Source: Synchiropus splendidus
Lineage: Eukaryota > Chordata > Actinopteri > Syngnathiformes > Callionymidae
Assembly (NCBI RefSeq): GCF_027744825.2
Contig: NC_071334.1
Location: forward strand, 6,203,937-6,267,936
Length of the DNA: 64,000 nucleotides
Direction of reading: 5' to 3'
A program made the translations under genes and the position numbers. Below, piece after piece: positions 12,785-23,951 of this stretch. The notes beneath the pieces are model-generated. The model was not told the origin of the DNA, searched no databases, and was given only the letters and a program-made list of their open reading frames with translations. The number at the start of each line of letters is the position of its first letter. Within the stretch, counting starts at the first letter, position 1.

Positions 12785-13575
12785 TCGTTGGGCTTCTCCC
12801 TTCAGTGGTGGTCACAGTGGATCATCTTCCTCCATCTCCCCCTGTCCTCTGCTTCCTCTTCTCTCAAACCTACAGACCTCATGTCCTCCTTCACCACCTC
12901 CATCAATCTCCTCTTTGGCCTTCCTCTCCACCTTCTGCCTGGCAGTTCCAACCTCAACATCTTCATCTACCAATGTCCTGGCTCTCTCTCTCTCCTCTGT
13001 ACATGTCCAAACCATCTCCATCTAGCCTCTCTGACTTGGTCTCCTAAACACCTGAGCACATGTGCTGTCCCTCTGATCCTATCATCATCCTGCTCACTCC
13101 CAGAGAGAAGCTCAGCATCTTCATCTCTGCTACCTCCAGCTCTGCCTCCTGTCTTTTCCTCAGTGCCACTGTTTCCAAACCATCCAACATTGCTGGCCTC
13201 ACAGGCCTTTTGGACACTTTCCCTTTCATCCTTGCCGACACCCTTTTGTCACACATCACACCTGACACTTTTCTCCAATGATTCCATCCTGCCTGCACCC
13301 GCTTCTTCACCTCTTTCTCACACTCTCCATGGTCCTTGACAGTTGAGCCTCAGTACTTGAAATCCCCCACCTTCTTCTTCTACCTCTGCATCCTGTAACT
13401 TCACCTGTCCACTTGGCTCCCTCTCATTCACACACATGGATTCCGTCTTACTGCAGCTAACCTTCATTCCTCTCCTTTCTAAGGCAAACCTCCACCTCTC
13501 TAGCTGATCTTCCACTGGCTCCCTGCTCTCACCACAGATCACAATGTCATCTGCAAACATCATCATCCAGTTCAA
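12785..13575 (-). mobile_element. RTE-type non-LTR retrotransposon, 3' relic
   Basis: On the - strand from 13575: MMMFADDIVICGE holds the reverse transcriptase FADD active-site box, followed by LERRGMKVSCSKTESMCVNE. In a shifted frame come MKKRVQAGWNHWRKVSGVMC and RPAMLDGLETVALRKRQEAE, then in a third frame a stretch like the element's C-terminus. The low-coordinate edge (GGCTTCTCCCTTCAGTGGTG on +) resembles the 3' tail of fish RTE elements. Frameshifts and missing 5' domains mean it is dead. Confidence 0.85.
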
Positions 13576-13959
13576 ATAACAATATATACATGGAAAAAAA
13601 ACTCAAATTAACTTTATGTGTGATGGCCTTAGTATTCAGTACTGAAATGCAAGTACCCGTACACTACTCATTTTGGAAAAACAACTGGTGTCAGTGCATC
13701 CCTAATGAGAAGTAAATCTCAGTCCAAGCTTCAGGTGTGTAGACGGCAGACTTTAGTTGCACACGCAGTGGATGTGTTCCTGTCATTTAGTCATGATGAT
13801 GTGTTTTCCGGATTCTTCTGTGAAAAAAAACACATAGAACCTCCATCATCCAATGCACTTCCATGTTGTAAGCTTCCCACGTGATGTTTCCTCGTAGTTT
13901 ATCATGTGTGATCTCGCAAGAGGATGAGCTTCTCGATCAGTGGTGAGGCAGAACCTTTA

Positions 13960-14115
13960 TGTGGACCCAGTTGCAACCCATCCTCTCTCCCATGGCGTCA
14001 TATATTGACGTTGGGAAGATGGACTTTTGAGTCCTATACTGACGACGAAGGCAGCCTTCAGCGTCGCATGTTGACGCACCTAGAACGCTGCATGGGAAGG
14101 AAAACGCTCTTTTAG
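13960..14115 (+). repeat. Dispersed repeat, copy 1 (TTGACGTTGGGAAGATGGAC)
   Basis: ATATTGACGTTGGGAAGATG, GTCCTATACTGACGACGAAG and TTCAGCGTCGCATGTTGACG recur at 44290-44375 with small differences. Non-coding; the family is not recognised. Confidence 0.75.
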
Positions 14116-16246
14116 TCCACAGAAACCTCAATGTGTCTCAAGCATTGTTCTGATTTCTGCATGTTTCTTGCCTGTTTTTTTCTGTTTCTAATTTTGTTGT
14201 TTCTGACCATCGTGTTTGTGTTTCTATTTTCAGATTCACCTTTGTTTATCTCCGGGCTTGATGGCGCTTTTTGTTTGGACTCATTCCGCTTTTTTTTAAA
14301 ACATTTTTTATTGAACTATTGTCAAAATGAAGAACTTGCTCCTCTATCCCATCGTCTCCTTGTGAGTCTTACATCAAGCCTTTGGCTTCCGCTCCACTGG
14401 GCTCCATCACAGTCATGATGCCTCCAGCTCATTGGCTCTCCTGTCACCCTCTTCATCATAAGTGGACCAACACAAAGAATTGACAAACATAAAGTCATTT
14501 TTGTGACTCAGTCAAGCTGTAAAATGGTTGACTTGATCATCTATTTTGGCGAAGGGTACTGACCAACAATGCACACATTACCTGTGGACCAATTGGTCAC
14601 ACGCTAGCTTTGGTTGGTGATGTCATCCTGGGCCACTTGACATTGGTCGCCTGCTCATTTCACGCAAACTAGATCCTGCAGATTTTATTGGACATTTCTG
14701 TTCCATCTTCCATTACACATGCCTCAGTCACCCTTCCTGAGAAGACAGTATTCACCGACACACACACACATGAGCACACACCTAAATACAGCGGCTCTCA
14801 ACAGGTGGCTCCAAAAGTGGGTCACCAAGCCACTTTCAATGAGTTGTGGGCCTTTTTCCTGTCAAAAAAACAGAATTTTCTTTTAGTTTTTCAGAACTTT
14901 GAGGCAATGTTCAGTCAGCATTTTCCCCTTTAGCATTTATTTTATTAGACAGCGCAGAATTTATTCCTTGATTTGGGTCACAGCTTGTAATTGCAGGTGT
15001 ATTTATGGTGTGTCCCAGAGCCTGACACACACTTGCCTTTGACCTGCTTCTCCATGTTTGATTTGACTGTAGTTCTGATTTCCTCTGGCCCTTACTTCGC
15101 CAGCAGCACAATGAATGAATGACAGTATGAATGAAAGAATGAATGACATGCCAATGCGGGGCGGGGGTGAGCTGTGCGCCATTTACACCTCAAACTGGCG
15201 TTTCTCCATTTTCAGATGTGTCATTGAAGTGTCGGCCTCCTTTGATACTTTAAGTAGGTATCACAACAAAAGGAGCAACAAATGGCTGCAGTCGCACTGG
15301 CGGATTGTTGCTCTTCCCGAACAGCCAGTGAGCAGCACAGGGGAACAGGAGGAGGAGCGCCCCACCCTCTCTGGGGCAGGTAGGGTTACTTGAGAGAGGA
15401 TTCTCTTCCCCCAGACTCAGTTTTGCCCCTGCTGGCCACCGAGGGAACTGCACTCTCCGTATCACAAGGTGCTATTAAATCAAAATTGGTGCTGTTTTGG
15501 AAAACATTTTCATTATTATTTTTTATTTTTTTTATTAATGCTAAAGTGCAAAAACACTTGCTTGTTTGTCTTTTCCATTCAAGAATTTACTTTTCACTTT
15601 TATGAAATTATTCTGATTTAAAAAATGTTCAGATTTGCTTTTAATTTCTGACATATTTAATTCCATATGTCAACAAATTAATTTTACACGGCTATTATAA
15701 GTTAAAATGAGTTGAGTCATGGAGGTGTCGAGGGCTCGTGCTGAGGCAGAAAGCTGAACTGAGTATCTGAGGTACTTCATTTCTTCCTCAGCTGTTTCTG
15801 GTCACTGTTATTTTGGGTGGTGTCAACAGGGTTGTGTGATGTAGAGCTGGCACTCACTCACCACGGCCCTCGCAGTGTAAACAAAGCGGTGGCCCCTCAC
15901 ATTGATGTTCACCTTTTCATGATCCATGGTGGTCTCTCGCACCTGTAGTTCCGAAACATGTTCCAGTGCAGGCCAGTTGGACGGATTCAACCCAGGATTA
16001 TAAACACACGCAATATCAAAAATTACGAATCAAATATTGGGTAAAGAAATAATTAAAAATGCAAAGTGAACTAAGGGAGCTGATGCCGGTGCTGATCTAG
16101 TTATTTAGACTCCATTTTTGCTTCTGAATTGACAACCTCTTAAACATATTTTCAAATATTGACAATGTATCACACGCAACAAGTGATGTGGTGTGGCTGC
16201 TTTGTTAAAAAATAATGTCCTGTGGATCAACGTCATGTCACAATTC
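14116..16246. other. No gene recognised
   Basis: Intergenic sequence, partly T-rich (14160-14330, 15500-15600). A short CA run lies at 14760-14770. No coding or RNA feature is supported. Confidence 0.5.
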
Positions 16247-16518
16247 TCAGGCACCACAGCACAAACATGGCAAAACAGGAAGTAAAAATTGCGACAAAGC
16301 ATAAACACTCAGACCGAGAGTCAAAAGAGTCGCCACGATGTAGGAAAATCCACCATCTGGCCCTGCATCAACCTCCAGCTTCTCCTTAAGAGGTGGAGGT
16401 TCGATACTATCTATATCTGCACTGATACTATCAAGGAAAACAAAATTTAAAAGCATGGCGACACCCCATGACATCAATGTAATGACGGCCCAGCAACCGA
16501 TCGCTTCACTGTGTAGCT
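16247..16518 (-). CDS. Possible terminal exon of an unidentified two-TM protein
   Basis: About 90 codons are open to a stop at 16247-16249. There are two hydrophobic segments, AIGCWAVITLMSWGVAML and FSYIVATLLTLGLSVYALSQ, separated by a charged loop (DIDSIEPPPLKEKLEVD). The end is Cys-rich, LPCLCCGA. There is no ATG at the 5' edge. Instead CCTTTATTCAG precedes CTACACAGTG on the - strand, a good splice acceptor that keeps the frame, so it could be a last exon with earlier exons at higher coordinates. The amino-acid composition and lack of low complexity look coding. I do not recognise the family. It may also be a chance frame or a pseudogene. Confidence 0.3.
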
Positions 16519-19500
16519 GAATAAAGGACACAAGTCAAGAAAAGACATGCAGACAGTACAATATCTTGATTTTTAATATTTTTAAATTGGAGATTCATTT
16601 TGTAATTTCCAAAACACAAAGAAAAGCACGACCACAGAGCCAGGAACACGTTTATGAAAACTGAATCAGACTTGTAGAAGCAGAAGTTAAACTCCAAAAA
16701 CAAAAACAGAATCAAAAGAAAAGCAATGAAATGTCCACATGAAGCAGTTCCATTGTGCTGCTGGATCTTTCAAGATTGTGTTTAGGTCCAGATCTTAGTT
16801 TACAGCAGCAGAGCTGCCAAAGAAAGGGAACTTGGTGGGTCCTGTCTTAACTGCATGGACTAGAGGGTCCTGTCCAAAGCCTTCACTAACCCAGCTGAGC
16901 GAGGTGACGGAGGACATCATCTTACCAGGGCCGGACCCAGCAGCAGGGATGTTTTGGAGCCCACATCGGCCTCACGCAACATTGTTACGAACTCTTCTGT
17001 GAGAGCTCATGGCGTGAGGGGAAACCCAAAAGCAGGAAGTAGTGAGAGGCAGCCTCGAAAATTATGCAAAGAAGGTCTAGAATGGCAACACAAATGGGAT
17101 GCAAGTCCAACAGGAATACCCAAGGAAGCATCCAACGGAGGGAGTACAGGTCCAGGGAGTTGTCAAAAAAGTCTGGTGAGACACGGGCACGAGTGACGAC
17201 AAACTACAAAAGAAGATAACATAAATTATGATGGATTTTCTAAAATTCTCAGGTGCAGGAAGTCGCTGACAAAATCAAGAGCATGGCGACAGCCTCCGTG
17301 ACAAGACTGAAAAACAAGTGGACCTGCGATCAAAAATCAAAGCATAAACTCTCATATTGTTCCTGCCTCATCTAAAGACAGATGTTGGCGGATGTAGAGT
17401 CCCATTCACACATCAATATCTGAAATCCATGTGGTGACTTGAGATGCATTCTACTGCCATGTGCATTCACACTTTCTCAACTGAATGTCTAAAAGGTTAA
17501 AGCCCTGTGCACAGGAAGACGGACTCTCCTCTCTCAAGTCTTTCACCCCTGAAGTCATCACTTCATCGGTGGGCATTCGGGGACAGATGGTGATTTCATT
17601 TGAATCAGTTGTGAATGACCATTGGCCCACTAGCTCATAAAAATGATTCATTTTTGGGGCGAAAATGTGTCACTCGAGATCAAAATAAAAAGAGAATTTA
17701 GCAAAGTTAAAGTGCGAATAACTCGCTTGCCAGGGCCAATGGAACGTGCAGAGCTCATGATCCCTGCCGTCCCTGTCCTCAGGTGTGACTTGTGATGACA
17801 GCTCAGCCTGGATCTCAGTCCAAACTAAAGTTTCTATTCTGCTCATTCCGTGGCGCAGCCGCCGACAGGACTGGTGTGGGCACCAAGGTGTTTGCACCGG
17901 TTTCTCGTGGATGTTGAGTCGTTGCAAAACACTTTTTGAAACCAGCAGCAAGAAAGATCAGACAGGAGAAGATGCGTCTTCATGTGTACAAGGCCTAAAC
18001 CAACGTGAAAAGGGGGCCATTGTGTCACACCAGCGGTGAGAACCGTCTGCCCCCCAGAGAGCATTCTCATGGGAAAACTAACACCTCACTACTTCTCTCC
18101 CATCTTCTCCCCCTCTTCCCTCTACTCCCATAAAGACAAGAGACCTCTCAGGCCATAAGGGTGGCGAGGCAGCTCCGTTTGATCCCCACGCCATGTTATC
18201 TTCACTCTGCTCCATTCAGCCGCTGTGGACGGGGTTCAGTGGAGTGAACCGCTTGTCTGCCCACGGGGACAAAAGTCCGCCTGCTAATTGCTGCCACATC
18301 AGATGAAGAGTGGCATCCTAAATGCGAGCCAGATTGATGGAGAGGGTGAGCGGGCGGGGGGCAGTGTAGGGGGGGGTGTCCAGCTATTCTTCGTCGCTGT
18401 CCACTTGTTTACTCTGAGAAGACGGCGCCGCATCCTCTGACCAAGCGGCAACAGATTTTTGAATCCTCTGTGAAGAGAGGCCTGATGCCAGGCGTGCAAT
18501 TCCAGAGCCTTATAGTTCCGGAGCGGCTCGCTCCTGGAAGCCTCTGCGCGAGAGTAGATTCTTCTCTGGAAAAACAACATGACTGAGTCACCATTTTCCT
18601 CTGCTGTGCGAGGACCGTCTCCCTGACATGTTGAGGGTGATTTGTCCTTTGTTTTATTTCTCATCTTAGATGTCGGAGAAGAGACATTCCAGGATTAGTT
18701 CTGCCCGTGCGACTGCCTGCTATGTTGTGGGGAAGCAGACGGGAGCTGACCGCCTGTGTGACTGGCTGCGCCCTCATTGTCCTCCAGCAACCTGGAAGAT
18801 CAGTGGACCAGGACCCGATAACAAAGGCCTCAGAGCCACATCAGTGTGTGTGTGTGTGTGTGTCAGTCACGGCCCAGTGATGTAAGCGTATTGGGGCCTT
18901 GCCCAGGTCCCTGCCACATACAAGGACGGCGAGAGAACAAGCCGTCACATCGGTTTTCCAACTTCTGCATCACTTCAGAGCGAGGGTCACAGTGCACCCG
19001 TCGCTCCGAGCGGTCAAGTGGCTTCAGCATCCCTTGATTTGTTTCTTCACACTCCTCGCCGCAGCGCCCCGTCACCCTCCCGCAGCCTCCCATTCGCAGG
19101 TCATGCATTCCTGTTTTCCAATTGTGTAGCCTTTTTGACTCACCGAGTCTTTGTTGGGGCCACAGATGGTTGTCCAGGGCTTTCAAAGAGTTTATTGATG
19201 TGCAGACACCAAATGATGTGGGATCTTGTTGTCAGGGGTCACAACACGCCGCTGTGTGTTCCGGTGTGGCCGCGGCAAGGATCACGTCTTGATCCGCGGT
19301 CACGGCAAATCTTTAAAAGCAACAAGACAAACAGATCTCCGGGACGTGGGGCTCATCAATCAGGCCTTCCTTAGCAGTGTTTCGGCCAAGCATGGAGGCC
19401 TGTCACTCACAGGTAAGTAAGCTCTTAGTGGCAGGAAGTCCAGGTCAGAGCCTGTGGACCTGCATGGCACTTCACTCTGACAAAGGTGACTCACACATGA

Positions 19501-21639
19501 AGACTCCAGATGGGAACAGATTTTCACACTTTCTACTCTTAAATGTTTCTTTTACCCGTGAATAAGTTGTAATACAAGGACATGACAAAACTGCCGGATA
19601 AATGCTAGCTAATGTTAGCCGCGGACGTTAGCTGCTAGTGGACGTTTTGCCAGCTATATCTACAATATACTTTAACTAGCGGATACTGTTTGTTAGCATC
19701 TCAATGATAACACACCAAAGACCCACGGGAAACATATAGAATGACTACAAACCCTGTTACGTGAATATGAAAAATCTTATCGTAGAAAATGTAAAAATAT
19801 TATGTCGACTTCCTCATCCATCTGTCAGTGATGATGCGTTTCCTTCGTGGCTCAGTTGAACCACCAGCCCTTAGAAATGAAACCCAACAGAGTTCATCTC
19901 TTCAAGGGAAGGTTCCAGTCTCGGTTTCCTCTTCCACTCAGGGCCGGCTCTTGGCATAGGTGTCACATGCGGCAGGCAGAGGGATCAGAGGCTGTAGCTA
20001 CTCACATGACAGACCTACAGGTGATTTTTAATATTATTCATTTCTTATTCGTATTGAGGGATAACTTTATGTCATGAACCAATATTCATCTTTAAATGGG
20101 TCTCCCACCTTCTCCTCAGGACCTGGCCATCTGAGACACTCATTTTTAAACTTGTCCTTTCAAGTCAGCCCCCAGTGTTCGCCCCAGTATTGCCCTCTCA
20201 TCCACCCTTTACTCAGGTCTCCTGCTTCCTCTCATGCATTCTGTCCAGCTGCAACTGACCATCATTCCTCCATCTTAACTCTCACGACAGCCATGGTTCT
20301 CACAGATGAAGTCCTACTCTCACCTTCAAGCTCTTGTCACTCCTGCTGCACCCAGTTCTCGTGCATGTTCTGCACCACCCTCACAGACCTCTCGGATCCT
20401 CCTGACTTCCTCACACAGCACCAACCTTCTCTCTTTCAGAAACTTTCCACAGATCCACCAAGCAACTCCTTCTGACCTTCTCTGTACTTGCTCTTTCTGC
20501 ATATGAACCCATCCTGCTGCTCACTGATGCTGACCTCTCCTTTCAGAGTGGGCACAGCTGCTGAGTCACACATCTTCACCGTGGGACTTGATCTTTCTAT
20601 CGTTGGTAGATCGCTCTTTAATTTGAAACTTCTTCTCACCTCATCCTCGCAGTCTTCACTGCTCTCCTAATCTCTTCCACTCTTCGTTCTCTTCCGAGCC
20701 GCCGTCACTTCCTGGTGTTTCCACCTTCCTCTCTTACTCTACGACACATCCCTGACCTCGATCTCTGACCGAACCTGTTAGTGCTGCGAATGTTCCTGAA
20801 CTCAGCTTTGTTGTCTTTGTTGCCCTCCCTGGCCTTTGCTACTGCTGTCTTTTGCTAGGTAAACATGACAGAGGAGGCTGGGACTTTGATGTGCGGAGCG
20901 GATGACGTCACGTGCCACCGTCGGGTCAGCAGCTGGGGGAAGTGGACAGAAAGCACGGGTGTGGAAGTGAAGTCCATCAGCACATGATAAGCTCACGTTC
21001 CCGCAGGGAGCCTCGGGCGTTAGCTAGCGCTGCTCGTCTCCTTCGCATCTGACCGCTTCCATCAGCGTCCTTTGTCACTGACTCAGGAGTTGGATCCAAT
21101 GAGGGTCACTCTCTCATTACTGCCGATCTCAACTGACCCATGACCTCTGGTCTTCCCTCCGTTTTAAGTGTTTTAGTCAGTCTGCAAATCATCTCAAATG
21201 AGGCTGATGTGTGAGCTGATGAGGCCGAGGAGGAGGAGGAGGAGCGGCGTGGTGTCTTCTTGGAAGAAACTGAGATCATTCATTCTGTTCAAGGATTCTG
21301 AGAGGAAAGAAGAAAGTGAAATAACATTTGCGTTTTAAGCTGAAGGTTGTCGGATGGGGGATGCAGCGGTGGTGGTGGTGGATTGGGGGGGTCATAATAA
21401 AAGTAGAGCCGAGGATTAAGGGACAACAATGAGTTAAATGTTGCCCCTCTAGACGGCATGGAGGCCAAAAGTATCGCCCCATAATTTGTTGAGAATAGTA
21501 AGTGTGTGTGTGCCAGTGTGTGATGCTGAAGGGTCTCTCCAGTGGGAATGGAGGGCCCTCACTGTCAGACTGGAATCTGAAGAGACCTCCCAGAAAACCG
21601 TCTCACTGTTGGTCACACTGGGTCTCACACAGAGACAGG
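16519..21639. other. Intergenic, with candidate conserved blocks and CT-rich stretch
   Basis: No exon is identified, including none of an FGF gene. Parts such as 18170-18330 and 19130-19360 are non-repetitive and moderately GC-rich, as conserved regulatory DNA often is. 20090-20760 is CT-rich on + and may be a decayed LINE tail. A GT run lies at 18844-18862. Confidence 0.4.
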
Positions 21640-21860
21640 TTGGTATCGCTAGCCTTGTGGGGACCTCACATTGCCACAACACGTCCCCCAGGCTCTCACT
21701 CTAAACCAAGCCACACCAAAACACATGGCGAACCTCAAGCAGGACTCAGTTATAATAACGCAGATATGTTGACGCCCTCGTCCTCAAATTGGAGCTCAAC
21801 CTTTTGGGTCCAGCAAAAACACTCAACACATTTGAGTGTTCTCCCCTAAATTGGACCTCA
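21640..21860. repeat. Dispersed fish repeat (CCTCAAATTGGAGCTCAACC copy)
   Basis: CTTGTGGGGACCTCACATTG, AAAACACATGGCGAACCTCA and TCCTCAAATTGGAGCTCAAC parallel 11560-11985. Preceded by a short TG run near 21502. Confidence 0.65.
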
Positions 21861-21935
21861 CGATGATAGATATAATCGATCGCTCATTCTTGGTTGAATC
21901 GAAAATATGACCTAAATTGACCTGAGGGCGGTGAT

Positions 21936-22073
21936 GCCATCTAGTGGCTGAAACCACCGGCAGGGACTCGGTTCAACAGGACGGTTTGCGACCCTGGAGC
22001 GCAGCCATCTGCTCGTCTCTGCCGACTGAAAGTTCACTTCAGCCATTTTTGTCTGCACACTGCCATCTAGTGG
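21936..22073 (-). promoter_or_regulatory. Two CTCF-like cores upstream of lto1
   Basis: GCCATCTAGTGG occurs at 21936-21947 and 22062-22073. The reverse complement CCACTAGATGGC fits the CTCF core CCASYAGRKGGC. Both point the same way (-), about 0.7-0.8 kb upstream of the lto1 ATG. Motif match only. Confidence 0.35.
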
Positions 22074-22589
22074 GCAAAATGGAAACACTCCAACTACCTC
22101 GTGTGTTGAGCGTGGCTTCTGGGAGATGAAAAGGATCAGAAAATGTGGATATTTGGAGAATCAAAGCGGAGATTATTTCCTATATAACATGCATGAAGAA
22201 AACAAAAACAGAGCTAAACTGCTCGGAGTATATCCACTTAAGATTAGAGCCTGCTGCTAGACCCAGATGTATATCCGTCTTTAGGACGTTTTTTCTCATG
22301 CAACTGAGAGAAAACCAGTAAATAATAGGCGCATTACGTCAGATTTCCTCACATGACAATCATGGCGGATGCAGCAGTAACGTCCGACCTGCAGCATTTA
22401 TCTCAAGTCTACAACCGGCTCGGAAAATGTTTCTGATGCATTATCTTTCTCTCTGACGCTCCGACCCCCTTCTTTCATATTGTACCACGCGTGCATGCAT
22501 AATAATCAATAATCCATGATGATAATAATAATGGTAATGATGAATCTGACCGGGCCACGATGTTATGCCAGACACATCAGTACAGCCAG

Positions 22590-22729
22590 GCCGATAGATG
22601 GCGCCACTGTCTGAATAATCGAGGAAGTTCGTCTCACGTCCGGCGGAAGAGACGTCACAGTATTTCTGAAGCTGGTCGCTACGAAGCTTCTCAGGCTGTC
22701 AGTGGCGAGATTACTCCGTTATTTTCAGG
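22590..22729 (+). promoter_or_regulatory. lto1: lto1 proximal promoter / 5' UTR
   Basis: No TATA box is visible. There is a CRE-like GACGTCAC at 22651-22658, directly after GCGGAAGA (22643-22650), an ETS-type GGAA core. A second GGAA core lies at 22622-22625. GATAGATGGCGCCAC near 22594-22608 resembles YY1 and CTCF cores. ETS plus CRE sites just upstream of a TATA-less start is the usual housekeeping arrangement. The transcription start itself is not determined. Confidence 0.45.
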
Positions 22730-22782
22730 ATGTTTGGCGAAGAAAACGACCTATTTGATAATATTTTGCTGGCAGATGAAAG
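22730..22782 (+). CDS. lto1: lto1 coding exon 1
   Basis: Seventeen codons plus two bases from the ATG, ending GATGAAAG before the donor GTGAGT. It encodes the acidic, family-typical N-terminus up to LLADE. The split codon AG/G (Arg) joins exon 2 in phase. Confidence 0.92.
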
Positions 22783-23909
22783 GTGAGTTGACCGGTTCTG
22801 TTTATCATTAAACGTTAATTGGAACGTCGCGACAAGCTGGATGAAAAGTGGAGAAACATCTGTTAGGAGTGTGGAAACATCGAGAAAGACAAAGATTTTG
22901 GGGATACTGACGAAAAGTCGTGGTACTAACTGTCATACTTTATTTTAGTCATGACCCCAGAATTGATTAATTCTATCTTTTTCCTTACATTTGTGTTAAA
23001 GTTCAAATAAATAGCCGTCTACAGTGGTTGGCTTGTTTGCTTTGACTCTACAATGGCTCACACAAATGTACTTTCTGGAGCAAACACCATGCACACAACA
23101 TGCACGAACACACAGAGGTCCTCAGAGTGACAAGCACACGCTCACACAAAAGAAGAACCTGAATTTGCAACCTCAGAGAACATATCTGAAGGTTTAGAAG
23201 AAAGCAAGTGATGAGGAGACGGCTGAAATTATATAAACAGTGGTGCCTCGGTCTTCGAACGTCCCGGAATTCGAACAAATCGGCGTTCGAACAGGGTGTC
23301 ACATGGGAGGTGCTCACTCTCCACACCTCCGAGGCTGGAGCGCACACTCCAGGGTTTGATGTCCTGTTGTGGGCTGGAGCTGGGACAGGGATGAGGCGAG
23401 TCTGGGACAGAGCGTGACTTGGTTTATGACTTTGTCACAGCCAAACTGCACAGAAGCGCACATTCAGAGCTGGACACGCACCGGGCACCTCTTCACTTCT
23501 GGAGAGACGTCACTCACTCGGCAACCCCTCCCACATGCAGCGGCCACACACATAGAGGAACAGCGCACCTGCAGCAGACACTCTACATTCACTCCTACAA
23601 AAGACTATTTTAAGGCTTGGAACGCATTATTTCTTTTTCCATTCATTGTAATGGGAAAAATCCATTCAGATTTTGAACAAATCACTTCTCGAACGGCTGT
23701 CTGGAATGGATTGTGGTCGAGAACCAAGGTACCACTGTGTGTGTGTGTGCGTGTGTGTTTATACATATATGTGTATATATGAATGTATATGTATATATAT
23801 GTGTGTATGTATATATATGTATATTTATGTGTGTGTATGTATGTATATGTATGTATGTATATATATATATATGTATATATGTATATGTGTGTATATATAT
23901 ATGTGTGTG

Positions 23910-23951
<42 letters not shown>

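Noticed and set aside
12684..13339. 183-codon Ser/Pro/Leu-rich + strand frame
   Set aside because: Antisense shadow of the RTE-type LINE relic on the - strand.
20090..20670. 133-codon Ser/Thr/Pro-rich + frame and its antisense frame
   Set aside because: CT-rich strand bias explains the composition; possibly a repeat tail, no domain seen.
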